Shown piece by piece: positions 53,057 through 62,305 of a stretch of DNA of 64,000 nt (position 1 is the stretch's first letter; each line of letters opens with the position of its first letter). The stretch is taken from positions 326 to 64,325 of the forward strand of contig NZ_VAWA01000010.1 in the NCBI RefSeq assembly GCF_005771565.1. The letters run 5' to 3'. Origin of the DNA: Nesterenkonia sphaerica (GTDB lineage Bacteria > Actinomycetota > Actinomycetes > Actinomycetales > Micrococcaceae). Under the pieces are notes generated by a model, which searched no databases, was not told the origin of the DNA, and saw only the letters and a program-made list of their open reading frames with translations. Made by a program: the position numbers and the translations under genes.

Positions 53057-53740
53057 GTGACAACCTCACCTGTTGCTGACGATGTGCGCGTACTCGTCGT
53101 GGACGATCAGCACATGATCCGCGCCGGATTCGCCGCACTGTTGGACGCCCAGCCCGGGATCCACGTGGTGGGCACCGCGGAGGACGGCGCCGGGATTCTG
53201 GAGATCGTGGAAAGCACCCAGCCCGATGTGGTGCTGATGGACATCCGCATGCCCGGAGTCAATGGCCTCGAGGCCACACGTACCGTGCTGAGCGAGGCAG
53301 CCAGTCCGCCGCGGATTCTGATGCTCACCACCTTCGACGCCGACGAGTACGTCTTCGCCGCCCTGCGCGCAGGTGCCAGCGGATTCCTCCTCAAAGACGC
53401 CACCCCGGAGGAGCTCATACACGCAGTACGCGTAGTGGCACAAGGGGAGGCGCTGTTGTCGCCGCGGATCACCCGCACCCTCATCGCTGACTACGCCGAG
53501 AGACCTCCCTCTCCCGTGCAAAACACAGCACTTCTGGAAGGACTCACCGAGCGCGAGTTGGATGTCATGCGGCTGATCTCCCGGGGCCTGGCCAATGCGG
53601 AAATCGCCGCCAGCCTCTTCTTGGCTGAGCAGACGGTGAAGACCCACGTCTCACGGATCCTGAGCAAGCTCCAGCTGCGTGATCGGACGCAGATTGTGGT
53701 CATAGCGTATGAATCAGGGCTGATCCGCCCGGGCGAATGA
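53057..53740 (+). CDS. NarL/LuxR-family response regulator (DesR-like)
   Basis: A 227-residue regulator with a receiver domain (VRVLVVDDQHMIRAGFAALLD, phospho-Asp in DVVLMDIRMPGVNG, Lys in FLLKDATPEEL) and a C-terminal LuxR HTH (LTERELDVMRLISRGLANAEIAASLFLAEQTVKTHVSRILSKLQLRDRTQ). GTG start at 53057. Partner of the divergent kinase; probably binds near the desaturase promoter. Confidence 0.9.
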   Translation: MTTSPVADDVRVLVVDDQHMIRAGFAALLDAQPGIHVVGTAEDGAGILEIVESTQPDVVLMDIRMPGVNGLEATRTVLSEAASPPRILMLTTFDADEYVFAALRAGASGFLLKDATPEELIHAVRVVAQGEALLSPRITRTLIADYAERPPSPVQNTALLEGLTERELDVMRLISRGLANAEIAASLFLAEQTVKTHVSRILSKLQLRDRTQIVVIAYESGLIRPGE

Positions 53741-53780
53741 CTCCGCCGGGAGCGGCTGCAGCCTCTGATTGAATGGTCCC

Positions 53781-55949
53781 ATGACCACCCCTTCTCCGCC
53801 CCTTGCCAAGAAGATCCCCACCCAGCGCACCCGCCACGGCGACACCTTCTGCGATCCGTACGAATGGATGCGCGATAAGGACGATCCGCAGGTGCTGGAG
53901 CACCTTGCCGCCGAGAACGCCTACACTGAGGCCGTCGCCGCGGAGCAGGAGCCGTTGCGCAGCGCCATCTATGCGGAGATCAAGCGGCGGACTGTGGAGA
54001 CTGACCTCTCAGTGCCGGCCCGCCGGGGCAGCTGGTGGTACTTCCTCAGGACTATCGAGGGTGAGCAGCACCCGGTGTTCTGTCGCGTCCCGGCCTCTGC
54101 GGAGGCGTCGTCGTTGTCCGCATGGACACCCCCGGAGGTCACCGCAGGGGAAACGCTGCCCGGGGAGGAAACCTACTTCAACACGAATGCCGAAGCATCC
54201 GCCCACCCCTTCTACTCCCTGGGCGGTATGGCGGTCAGCGAGGACGGGACGCTGCTGGCCTATGTGGAGGACACCTCCGGGGACGAACACTTCACCCTGC
54301 GGCTGCGGAACCTGCAGACCGGTCAGGCGTTGCCGGAGTCGGTGGAGAACGTCCACTACGGGGTGCATCTGTCTCCCGACGGGAAGCGCGCCTACTACCT
54401 GACCGCCGACGCTGCGTGGCGGCCGCACCGGTTGTGGCAGCACACCGTGGGGACGCCCGCGACCCAGGACCGGCTTCTGCTGGAGATCACGGATGTCACC
54501 CAGTGGCTGGGCGCCGGACTCTCAGCCGATCGGCGGCAGCTGGTGATCGAATCCGGCAATTCGGAGTGGAACGCCACCCGGCTGCTGGACCTCACCGACC
54601 CCGCCGCTGAGCCGCAGCTCCTTGTGCCAGCCGAGCGCAGGGTGTTGAACTCGGTGGCACCATGTGAGGTCGACGGTGAGGCGATGCTGCTGATCACCCA
54701 TAACCAGCAGGGCCCCAACAACGCAGTGTCGCTGACCACCGCTGAGGCGCTGCTGGGCCAGGCCGGCAGTGACCAGCTGGACCTGGGGCCCACTGTGATC
54801 CAGCACGACGACGCCGTGAAGCTGGACGACAGCGTCATCGTCACTGCCGCTCAGGTGCTGGTGGAGGCCCGCATCAGCGCCAATCCCTCGGTGCGGATGC
54901 TGTCTTGGGACACCGTCCGGCAGGTGCGTGACGGCGCGGCCGGTGTGAAGGCGGCGTCGCTCCCCGGCCCGGTGTTCGAAGACACGATGCACACCATCAG
55001 CGTGGAACAGGCCAGCTATGACGCCCCCCTGTTCCGAGTCCGCTACTCCTCCTGGCTGGTGCCCGACCGGATCTATGACATTCCTCATCAGGATCCCGTG
55101 CCGATCCTGCGCCGGGAGACTCCAGTCAACGACTACCACCGGGAGGACTACCGGGCGGTGCGGGAGTGGGCGACTGCCCCCGACGGGACCGAGGTTCCGG
55201 TGACGGTGCTGCATCACAAGGACCTCAGGCGCGACGGCACCCACCCGGCGGTGATCTACGGCTACGGCTCCTATGAGATCTCCAATGACCCGGGCTTCGC
55301 CGTGCCACGGCTGAGCCTGCTGGACCGCGGGATTGTCTACGCCATTGCCCATGTCCGCGGCGGCGGTGAACTGGGGCGGCTCTGGTACCAGAACGGGAAG
55401 AAGCTGCACAAGAAGAACACCTTCACCGACTTCCTGGCCGTCACCGATCACCTGGTGGACAGCGGGTGGGCGGACGCCACACGGCTGGCGGCGATGGGCG
55501 GGTCCGCCGGCGGCCTGCTGATGGGGGCGGTGGCCAACCTGGCTCCAGAGAAGTACCGAGCGATTGTGGCGCAGGTGCCGTTCGTGGACAGCTTGACCAC
55601 CATCCTGGACCCGGAGATGCCGCTGTCGGCCGGGGAGTGGGAGGAATGGGGCAACCCGATCGAGGACCCCGAGGTCTACCGCTACATGAAGTCCTACTCG
55701 CCCTACGAGAACGTCCGCCCAGCACGCTACCCGGCCATTGCCGCAGTGACGTCTCTGCACGACACGCGGGTGATGTACGTGGAGCCCGCCAAGTGGGTTC
55801 CTGTGCTGCGCGAACACCAGCTGGGCCAAGCCCCGATTGTGCTGAAGACCGAGCTGGATGGCGGTCACGGCGGGGCCTCGGGGCGGTACGAGAAGTGGAA
55901 GGACCGCGCATGGGACTACGCCTGGGTGGCCAGCTTTATCAGCGCCTGA
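53781..55949 (+). CDS. ptrB: Oligopeptidase B (S9A serine peptidase)
   Basis: A 722-residue cytosolic peptidase. The N-terminal beta-propeller (RTRHGDTFCDPYEWMRDKDDPQVLEHLAAENAYTEAV) precedes the catalytic alpha/beta domain with GGSAGGLLMG (nucleophile Ser), and a His in DGGHGGASGRYEKWKDRAW. An Asp follows in SLHDTRVMYVEPAKWV. Full length for the family. The ATG at 53781 is chosen. It cleaves short peptides after basic residues in known members. Confidence 0.92.
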   Translation: MTTPSPPLAKKIPTQRTRHGDTFCDPYEWMRDKDDPQVLEHLAAENAYTEAVAAEQEPLRSAIYAEIKRRTVETDLSVPARRGSWWYFLRTIEGEQHPVFCRVPASAEASSLSAWTPPEVTAGETLPGEETYFNTNAEASAHPFYSLGGMAVSEDGTLLAYVEDTSGDEHFTLRLRNLQTGQALPESVENVHYGVHLSPDGKRAYYLTADAAWRPHRLWQHTVGTPATQDRLLLEITDVTQWLGAGLSADRRQLVIESGNSEWNATRLLDLTDPAAEPQLLVPAERRVLNSVAPCEVDGEAMLLITHNQQGPNNAVSLTTAEALLGQAGSDQLDLGPTVIQHDDAVKLDDSVIVTAAQVLVEARISANPSVRMLSWDTVRQVRDGAAGVKAASLPGPVFEDTMHTISVEQASYDAPLFRVRYSSWLVPDRIYDIPHQDPVPILRRETPVNDYHREDYRAVREWATAPDGTEVPVTVLHHKDLRRDGTHPAVIYGYGSYEISNDPGFAVPRLSLLDRGIVYAIAHVRGGGELGRLWYQNGKKLHKKNTFTDFLAVTDHLVDSGWADATRLAAMGGSAGGLLMGAVANLAPEKYRAIVAQVPFVDSLTTILDPEMPLSAGEWEEWGNPIEDPEVYRYMKSYSPYENVRPARYPAIAAVTSLHDTRVMYVEPAKWVPVLREHQLGQAPIVLKTELDGGHGGASGRYEKWKDRAWDYAWVASFISA

Positions 55950-56023
55950 GGCTCGCGGTCTCCGCAGGGGTCGGCCTGGTGCACCTGGCCATACCAGTGA
56001 GAGCCGGCTCAGCCGGGAGCGGC

Positions 56024-56073
56024 ACATCCGATGGGACGGACCGTCATGCTCTGACGGAAGTCCCATCGCATGT
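56024..56073. repeat. Palindromic repeat unit 1
   Basis: Arms ACATCCGATGGGAC and GTCCCATCGCATGT enclose an inner hairpin CCGTCA-TGCTC-TGACGG. Total length 50 bp. It lies in the spacer after oligopeptidase B and has a structural twin 83 bp further on. It could act as a terminator or be a mobile palindromic unit. Confidence 0.7.
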
Positions 56074-56106
56074 AGCGCAAGCGGCCCACACGGAGGATTA
56101 AATGCC

Positions 56107-56156
56107 ACATCCGGTAGGACATTCGGGGTTCTGCCCCGGGGTGTCCCACCGGATGT
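56107..56156. repeat. Palindromic repeat unit 2
   Basis: Arms ACATCCGGTAGGAC and GTCCCACCGGATGT enclose CGGGG-TTCTG-CCCCG; total 50 bp, the same arm and loop lengths as unit 1 and closely similar arm sequence. It lies directly before the pyrophosphatase stop codon and could terminate both convergent genes. Confidence 0.7.
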
Positions 56157-56175
56157 TGCAGTCGCAGCTGTCTGG

Positions 56176-56661
56176 TCAGGCGGTGAACCGCTCGATGGAG
56201 CGCGTCAGCTCGGCCTCGGCCTCTTCGCGGCCCTGCCAGCCTTCAATCTTGACCCATTTGCCTGGCTCCAGGTCCTTGTAGCGAGTGAAGAAGTGCTCGA
56301 TCTCCTGGATCAGGTGCTCGCCCAGGTCGCCGATCTCCTGGATGTGGTCGAAGCGCTTGTCATCCGGGACACACACCAGCTTGGCGTCGCCACCGCCGTC
56401 GTCGGTCATGTTCAGCACACCCACCGGGCGGGCCTCCACCACCACTCCGGGAATCAGGTCCACGCCGGGGAGGTAGACGAGGGCGTCCAGCGGGTCGCCG
56501 TCCTCGCCGAGCGTGTCATCGAAATAGCCGTAGTGGGTCGGGTACTGCATGGGGGTGAACAGCACTCGGTCCAGCCGCAGCCGGTGCGTCTGGTGGTCGA
56601 TCTCGTACTTCACACGGGACCCCGTGGGGATTTCGATGGTGACGTCGCGGACAATGGCCAC
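56176..56661 (-). CDS. ppa: Inorganic pyrophosphatase (family I)
   Basis: A 161-residue enzyme with the family I signature [57 protein letters not shown] and later [21 protein letters not shown], giving the Asp/Glu/Lys residues that bind metals and pyrophosphate. Hydrolyses pyrophosphate made in biosynthesis. Essential housekeeping gene. Confidence 0.95.
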   Translation of the reverse strand: MAIVRDVTIEIPTGSRVKYEIDHQTHRLRLDRVLFTPMQYPTHYGYFDDTLGEDGDPLDALVYLPGVDLIPGVVVEARPVGVLNMTDDGGGDAKLVCVPDDKRFDHIQEIGDLGEHLIQEIEHFFTRYKDLEPGKWVKIEGWQGREEAEAELTRSIERFTA

Positions 56662-56729
56662 AGTTCCTCCTAGCGGTTCAGGTCAGTTCTCAGTGCTCAG
56701 CGTATAACGCCCGCAGCTGCCGGCGCTGT

Positions 56730-57902
56730 TCAGCCTTCGAGCAGGCGCAGCTGGGTTCCCAGCTGGCGGGACAGTGTGCCTGCGGCAGATCTCGCCCGGG
56801 CGACGACGCTGCGCGCCGGGGTGCCGGGCTCGGGAAACACACGGTGGAGGACCAACTCGTCCTTGCTCCGCCACAGGTCCACCCGGCCGATCAGCTCGGA
56901 TCCAGAGAGCACACCCATGACATAGTGTCCGTAGACGCGCTTACTCTTGGGCACATATGCCTCGAAGGTGTAGTCGAAGCCGAAGACCCGCTGAGCCCGG
57001 CGCCGGTCGCGCAGCAGCGGGTCGAAGGGGCCGATCAGCCTCGCCTGACGGATCGGCCCGGGGCCAGCGTCGCGGGAGGGGGGACTCAGCGGCGAGGCAT
57101 CCAATGCCTCGGCCGGCACATACGCGGTGTCCTTCCAACCCTCGACCTCAATGGGGACCAGGCCTGCCCGGCGGATCCCGTCCGCGGCGTCGCGCCTGCT
57201 CAGGTGGTAGTGGTGTGCGAAGTCCCCTGCGGTCATCACCCCGAGGCTGCTGACCGCGCGGGCGGCCAACTGCGCCCGCAGCTGCTCCGCGGGGAGCTCT
57301 TCTGCGTGGCGGATCTCGGCGGGCAGTGCACGCTCGGGCAGGTCGAAGAGCCGGACCACGCCCTCACGTGCGGTGATGACCAGTTCGCCGGTGCGCACCA
57401 TCAGCTCTGCAGCGCGCTTGACCTCGGACCAGTTCCAGCCTGTGGTCCGCGCAGAGCTCAACGCTTTTTCCAGCGTGCCGATCTTCACTCCGCCGGGTGC
57501 GGCGGCCACCACCTCCCGGATCTGGTGGCGCAGATGGTCCGGCAGCGATCCGGCGTAGGTGTCGCGGACATGCTGACGCCGCAGCTCCAGCAGCGCCCAG
57601 TCCTGAAGCGGGAAGAGGCATGCCACTTTGGTGAAGGATTCGAAGGCGACCGGGCGGTGTCCGGGCCAGAGCGCGGCGTCGACCTGCTCTGCACGGTGGG
57701 TCCGGGGCAGCCGGGTCAGGCACGTCAGGCGCTGCGCGGTGGAGACTCGCGTCAGCGGATCCAGCTGGATCAGGCCGATGCCGCGCAGCACGTCCGCGGC
57801 GTCAGCATACGGACCCGGGGTTCCGGGGGCGGGTATGTGCTGCGCCTCGACGACTGTGCGGCGTGCCCATGCTGCGGACACCTTGAAGGGCTGCTCAGGC
57901 AT
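56730..57902 (-). CDS. YcaQ-like winged-helix protein (DNA crosslink glycosylase family)
   Basis: A 390-residue protein of the HTH_42/YcaQ family. It has RRTVVEAQHIPAPGTPGPYADAADVLRGIGLIQLDPLTRVSTAQRLTCLTRLPRTHRAEQVDAALW in the N-terminal part, later GPFDPLLRDRRRAQRVFGFDYTFEAYVPKSKRVYGHYVMGVLSGSELIGRVDLWRSKDELVLHRVFPE. E. coli YcaQ and Streptomyces AlkZ excise crosslinked or alkylated bases. The catalytic QxQ motif of that family reads differently here (IQLDP), as in some other members, so activity is uncertain. Confidence 0.8.
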   Translation of the reverse strand: MPEQPFKVSAAWARRTVVEAQHIPAPGTPGPYADAADVLRGIGLIQLDPLTRVSTAQRLTCLTRLPRTHRAEQVDAALWPGHRPVAFESFTKVACLFPLQDWALLELRRQHVRDTYAGSLPDHLRHQIREVVAAAPGGVKIGTLEKALSSARTTGWNWSEVKRAAELMVRTGELVITAREGVVRLFDLPERALPAEIRHAEELPAEQLRAQLAARAVSSLGVMTAGDFAHHYHLSRRDAADGIRRAGLVPIEVEGWKDTAYVPAEALDASPLSPPSRDAGPGPIRQARLIGPFDPLLRDRRRAQRVFGFDYTFEAYVPKSKRVYGHYVMGVLSGSELIGRVDLWRSKDELVLHRVFPEPGTPARSVVARARSAAGTLSRQLGTQLRLLEG

Positions 57903-58644
57903 GCTGCTCGGGGGCGGGGTTCTGCTGAGCCCGGTGCCGACTGCTCAGCAGCATGAAGTCCTGCAGCAGCTCGTTGCCTTCGACCTGGACCGACCAGCTG
58001 GGGCGCAGGAAATCATTCTTGGCCATCCGGTACTGGATCTCCCACTCCGGCTGGCGGCCGTGGGCATCGGTCACTCGGCGGGTTCCGCATTGGAAGTAGC
58101 CCAGCGATTCGGAGACCCGCTTGGAGGGCTCGTTCCAGTCATATGCTCCTGATTCGGCGTACTCGGCACCAAAATGGTCGAAGGCCCACATCAGCATCGC
58201 CGCGCGCTGCTCCTTGCCGTAGCCTTTGCCCTGCGCATCGGCACGTAGCCAGCTGGCTGACTGCACTGTCCGCAGCACGCGGTAGTCCTCAGCCCAGACG
58301 TCCTGCATGCCGATCAGCGAATCCTCGGTGCCGTCATCGTGGCGGGTGAAGACAGCAAGCATGAGATACCAGGAATCCGGGCCGATCGCGGGGCGTTTGG
58401 ACCACAGCCAGGTCAGGGAGTTCTTGGCGATGTCTTCCGGGGAATTCTCGTCCCAGGGGGAGGCGAAGGAATTCCGGCCGGTGGTCATGATCCCCGAGGA
58501 TGCCGCCGCTACGTAGGCTGGGAAGTCCGATTCCCGCACCTGGCGCAGCACCAGCTGCGGGGACTCGATGCGCAGGCCGAACGGCGGCCACACCTGCGCC
58601 AGAGCGTGCGTAGGGTCATCTCGATTGACCCGAAACTCAGTCAT
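57895..58644 (-). CDS. GNAT-family N-acetyltransferase
   Basis: A 249-residue acetyltransferase of the RimJ/RimL type. LVLRQVRESDFPAYVAAASSGI starts the fold; SASWLRADAQGKGYGKEQRAAMLMWAFDHFGAEYAESGAYDWNEPSKRVSESLGYFQCG contains the acetyl-CoA loop and the C-terminal N-x-x-S-x-R/V-x-x-S-LGY motif. ATG at 58644. It overlaps the YcaQ-like gene by eight bases, so they are cotranscribed. Substrate unknown. Confidence 0.85.
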   Translation of the reverse strand: MTEFRVNRDDPTHALAQVWPPFGLRIESPQLVLRQVRESDFPAYVAAASSGIMTTGRNSFASPWDENSPEDIAKNSLTWLWSKRPAIGPDSWYLMLAVFTRHDDGTEDSLIGMQDVWAEDYRVLRTVQSASWLRADAQGKGYGKEQRAAMLMWAFDHFGAEYAESGAYDWNEPSKRVSESLGYFQCGTRRVTDAHGRQPEWEIQYRMAKNDFLRPSWSVQVEGNELLQDFMLLSSRHRAQQNPAPEQHA

Positions 58645-58660
58645 ATGCCGAGCCTAACGG

Positions 58661-60067
58661 TCACCGTTCCGAGAGGTGGAACTTCAGGGAGAAGTTGTTC
58701 AGCAGTGCGGGCAGACGGCCGGGTTCAAGGTCATGGCTGAGCAGATCAATGCTGCGCTGACCCACAATTTCTGCCATGAAGTTCGACGTCAGCAGCTGCA
58801 CCAGGTTCCGGCCCGGGCACACCGCGGGGCCTGAGCTGAAGGGCACCAGCGGCCATTCCTCGCGAGTTCGCTCGTGGTTCCACACCTCCGGGGAGAAGGT
58901 GTGCGCATAGTCGAGGTTCTTCTCATCGCGGTGGAAGAACGGGGCGAAGATCAGCACTGTGGTGCCCTCAGGCATCACTCCATTTTCGAATTCCACCTCC
59001 CGGGTGGTTTCCCGCAAGATCATGGGGGTAGTGGCCCAGAGCCGGAGAGACTCCAGCACTGTGGCACGCAGCAGCGGCAGCAGCGGAGCGTGCTGCTGTG
59101 CTTCCTGGTCGATCTGCTGCCGCACCGCCTCGAGCTGGTCGGGGTGGGACGCCAGCAGCGCCAGCCCCCGGTAGCTGGACATCCCGGCCGGGTCGAATGC
59201 GAACAGCCACTGGGGGATCTGCTGCGCATCCTCGTCAGGGGAGGTCGCAGACTCACCGCGGTCTTGCATCTGGGCCATGTAGGCGGCGATGCTGCCTGGC
59301 TCAGCCTTGGCCACCGCCTGCTTGATCCGGGTGTGGATGTCATCCCGAGCCTCGGTGTCGACCGGACGCAGAAAGGCCCAGTTGCCGCGGGCCCGCTGGG
59401 TTTCCATCAGCTCCAGAAGTTCGGTGTCGTCCCGGTAGGAATCCCCCAGCACCACCCGGTTGACCACCCGGAACCACGCTTTGTAATAGCTGCTGTAGTC
59501 CAAGGTGCCGCCCGCGGCGTCGACCTGCTTCAGCAAGGTCTGCGCCTCTTCACGGACTGCTGGCAGGAACTGCTCCGCCATGTGGTGAATTGCTTGTTGG
59601 TGATCCAGCACCTTTTCGTTGGTCTCACGCCGCCGGGACCGCTCGGCGCCGTGGGAGACCAGTGCCACCTGAGGCTCGAAGTGTTTCAGCGCATGCCGTT
59701 TGAGCGTCTCCGCGGTGGCGAACGGTTCGGGGGACTCCTCCAGAATCCGGTGCACGTGTTCGGGGTGCAGCACCAGGGCCATCTTTCGGCCGGGCATAGC
59801 CAGCATCACCGGACCCCTGCCGTATTTCTCGGCCAAGGTCTGCACTCTGGCCACAGCCCGAGCCTCCAAGCCCAGATTCTCCACTGCGGCGACCACGCGG
59901 GGACGGCGGATGATGGGCCCCTTGGAGATGGTCGGCAGCTCTACTTCCGCGAGCACCTTCGCCGTTTCCACGGCGGTGGCGCTGGGCAACGGATTCTGCA
60001 CTGAGTCAGCGGAAGGCCCGGCATACACAGTGCTCACCGGGGAACTCTGCTGCTTTGCTGGTGTCAT
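58661..60067 (-). CDS. Cytochrome P450
   Basis: A 468-residue haem monooxygenase. The haem-ligand Cys lies in FSSGPAVCPGRNLVQLL; the I-helix is less canonical (FAFDPAGMSSYRGLALLASHP, lacking the usual AGxxT) and the ExxR motif is in ATVLESLRLWATTPMILRE. The altered I-helix suggests a peroxygenase- or isomerase-type P450 or unusual oxygen activation. No ferredoxin or reductase gene is nearby. The ATG at 60067 is used. Confidence 0.85.
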   Translation of the reverse strand: MTPAKQQSSPVSTVYAGPSADSVQNPLPSATAVETAKVLAEVELPTISKGPIIRRPRVVAAVENLGLEARAVARVQTLAEKYGRGPVMLAMPGRKMALVLHPEHVHRILEESPEPFATAETLKRHALKHFEPQVALVSHGAERSRRRETNEKVLDHQQAIHHMAEQFLPAVREEAQTLLKQVDAAGGTLDYSSYYKAWFRVVNRVVLGDSYRDDTELLELMETQRARGNWAFLRPVDTEARDDIHTRIKQAVAKAEPGSIAAYMAQMQDRGESATSPDEDAQQIPQWLFAFDPAGMSSYRGLALLASHPDQLEAVRQQIDQEAQQHAPLLPLLRATVLESLRLWATTPMILRETTREVEFENGVMPEGTTVLIFAPFFHRDEKNLDYAHTFSPEVWNHERTREEWPLVPFSSGPAVCPGRNLVQLLTSNFMAEIVGQRSIDLLSHDLEPGRLPALLNNFSLKFHLSER

Positions 60068-60293
60068 GAATATCGCTCTCCCTCAGCTGGTGGCGTGCCC
60101 CTAGTCAGTCTTTCCAACACATCACGGGGACCTGAGAGCCGGCTGGCAGTTCCGTGGGTCTGGCCAATGCACAGCCTGTGCGCATGGAGGCGCATAGCCC
60201 ATATACTGGCATCCTGAGGCCTCACAGTGGGGTGGGTCACGTCCTGCCATGCTGAGACCGAGGTCGCTACCCATCGCACCCTGAGGAGTCACC

Positions 60294-62015
60294 ATGGACG
60301 CCCCCAATTCGCTGGTGCTGGCCATCATTGGCGTCGGAATGATGCTGGCCGGCTACTTCCTCTACTCGCGCTTCTTAGCCAAGAAGGTCTATAAGCTCAA
60401 CGCTGAGTTCAAGACACCCGCGCATCAGTTCACCGACGGCGTGGACTTCCTTCCCACCAACCGCTACATCCTCTGGGGGCACCACTTCACCTCGGTCGCC
60501 GGTGCCGCCCCGATTGTGGGCCCGGCCATCGCGGTGATCTGGGGCTGGCTGCCGGCCTTCATCTGGGTGACCCTCGGCACGGTGTTCATGGCGGGCATGC
60601 ATGATTTCGGAGCGCTCTGGGCGTCGACCCGCAACAAGGGCACGTCAATGGGCGCACTCTCCGGCACCTACATCGGTGCCCGCGGGCGCAACCTTTTCCT
60701 GGTGGTCATCCTGCTTCTGCTGCTGATGGTGCTGGCCGCATTCGCGGTGGTCATCTCAGGCCTGCTGGTGGCTCAGCCCGGCGCGGTCATCCCCACCTGG
60801 GGCGCACTGGTGGTCGCCGTGTTCGTCGGCCAAGCCATCTACCGGTTCAAGTGGAACCTGCTTGCCGTCACCGCCGTCGGTGTGGTCCTGCTCTACGCCC
60901 TCATCCTGCTGGGCGACGCCTACCCCGTCTCCCTGCCTGAAGAGGGAATGTTCGGTCTCACGCCGGAGGGCGTCTGGATCGTGCTGCTGTTCATCTACTC
61001 CGGCATCGCCTCCATGCTGCCGGTCTGGGTGCTGCTGCAGCCACGCGACTTCATCAACGGTATCCAGTTGTTCATCGGCCTGGGCATCATCTACGGCGCA
61101 GTGCTGCTGGCCACGCCCACCGTGGTCGCACCTGCGGTGAATGACGCTCTCCCGGACGACACTCCCCCGCTGGTTCCGCTGCTGTTCGTCACCATCGCCT
61201 GTGGTGCGATCTCCGGGTTCCACGGCCTCGTGTCCTCCGGCACCTCGTCGAAACAGCTCGATCGCGAGACCGACGCCCGGTTCGTCGGGTACTTCGGGGC
61301 GGTCGGTGAGGGTCTGTTGGCGCTGGGTGCGATTATCGCCACCACCGCAGGCTTCCAGACCGCGGCACAGTGGAGCGACTTCTACAACTCCTTCTCCTCC
61401 GGCGGAGTCCCGGTCTTCGTGGAAGGCGGCGCCTCCATCATCAACGCCGGCCTGGCCATCCCCTCGGGACTCTCGGCCACCATTCTGGCCACCATGGTGG
61501 TCCTCTTCGCAGCAACCACTTTGGACACCGGCACCAGGCTCATGCGATTCGTGGTGCAGGAGGTCGGCGAGATTGCAGGCGTGAAGATCAAGACCTGGCT
61601 CGCGACCCTGATCGTGGTGGCGCTGGCCTTCGGTCTGACCTTCTCCCAGGGCGCCGACGGCGCTGGCGGTATGGCCCTGTGGCCGCTGTTCGGCACCACC
61701 AACCAGCTGCTGGCAGGCCTGACGCTGACCATTCTGACCATCATCCTCATCCGCAAGGGACGTCCGTTCCTGCCGGTGCTCCTCCCAGCGGCGTTCGTGC
61801 TGTTCATGACGATCTACGCAGCAATGGTGCAGCTGGTGAACCTCTACAACGCCGGCGACTGGCTGCTGCTGGTCATCGACATCATCATCATCATCGCCGC
61901 CACCTGGGTCCTGGTGGAGGCAGTCATCGCCATGCTGGCCGCCCGCAAGGCTCCCAAGGAGCCGGAGGACGACGTCGCCCTGACCGAGGATCAGAAGCTT
62001 CCTCGGTCGGTCTGA
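60294..62015 (+). CDS. cstA: CstA-family pyruvate/peptide transporter
   Basis: A 573-residue membrane protein of the carbon-starvation CstA family with many helices: GMMLAGYFLYSRFLAKKVYKL, GVDFLPTNRYILWGHHFTSVAGAAPIVGPAIAVIWGWLPAFIWVTLGTVFMAGMHDFGALWASTRNKG, and SGTSSKQLDRETDARFVGYFG. Members take up pyruvate or peptides under carbon limitation. AGGAG precedes the ATG at 60294. Followed 35 bp later by the cory-CC-star gene. Confidence 0.92.
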   Translation: MDAPNSLVLAIIGVGMMLAGYFLYSRFLAKKVYKLNAEFKTPAHQFTDGVDFLPTNRYILWGHHFTSVAGAAPIVGPAIAVIWGWLPAFIWVTLGTVFMAGMHDFGALWASTRNKGTSMGALSGTYIGARGRNLFLVVILLLLLMVLAAFAVVISGLLVAQPGAVIPTWGALVVAVFVGQAIYRFKWNLLAVTAVGVVLLYALILLGDAYPVSLPEEGMFGLTPEGVWIVLLFIYSGIASMLPVWVLLQPRDFINGIQLFIGLGIIYGAVLLATPTVVAPAVNDALPDDTPPLVPLLFVTIACGAISGFHGLVSSGTSSKQLDRETDARFVGYFGAVGEGLLALGAIIATTAGFQTAAQWSDFYNSFSSGGVPVFVEGGASIINAGLAIPSGLSATILATMVVLFAATTLDTGTRLMRFVVQEVGEIAGVKIKTWLATLIVVALAFGLTFSQGADGAGGMALWPLFGTTNQLLAGLTLTILTIILIRKGRPFLPVLLPAAFVLFMTIYAAMVQLVNLYNAGDWLLLVIDIIIIIAATWVLVEAVIAMLAARKAPKEPEDDVALTEDQKLPRSV

Positions 62016-62050
62016 GCGCACCTGCACCACGAGACAGTGAGCCTCGGGCG

Positions 62051-62305
62051 ATGAGTTGGTTTGACCGGGCCGAGCGGGGGCTGCGTGAGTTCTACGTAGC
62101 CCCCTACCGGCGCGTGTTCGCCCGCGCCAAACGCGATGAAGAGGATCTGTTCATGATGCTGGTGCTCTCCGAGGCGCTAGGGGTCCCCAATCCGGCCTCC
62201 GGAGCCACGCTGGAACTGCTGCCGGAGATGCTGGATCGCATGCACGACTGGCACATCCGCCAAGGCCTCGACCAGTCCCCGCTCGATGGCATGCAATGCT
62301 GCTAG
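62051..62305 (+). CDS. cory-CC-star protein
   Basis: An 84-residue protein, MSWFDRAERGLREFYVAPYRRVFARAKRDEEDLFMMLVLSEALGVPNPASGATLELLPEMLDRMHDW, ending in Cys-Cys directly before the stop. This terminal CC and the family length define the cory-CC-star proteins of actinobacteria. The gene overlaps the ArsA-like gene by 10 bp. Function unknown; the CC may bind metal or be lipid-modified. Confidence 0.85.
   Translation: MSWFDRAERGLREFYVAPYRRVFARAKRDEEDLFMMLVLSEALGVPNPASGATLELLPEMLDRMHDWHIRQGLDQSPLDGMQCC

Noticed and set aside
60756-62030. Minus-strand 424-codon frame
   Set aside because: Antisense to the CstA-family gene, same composition argument.
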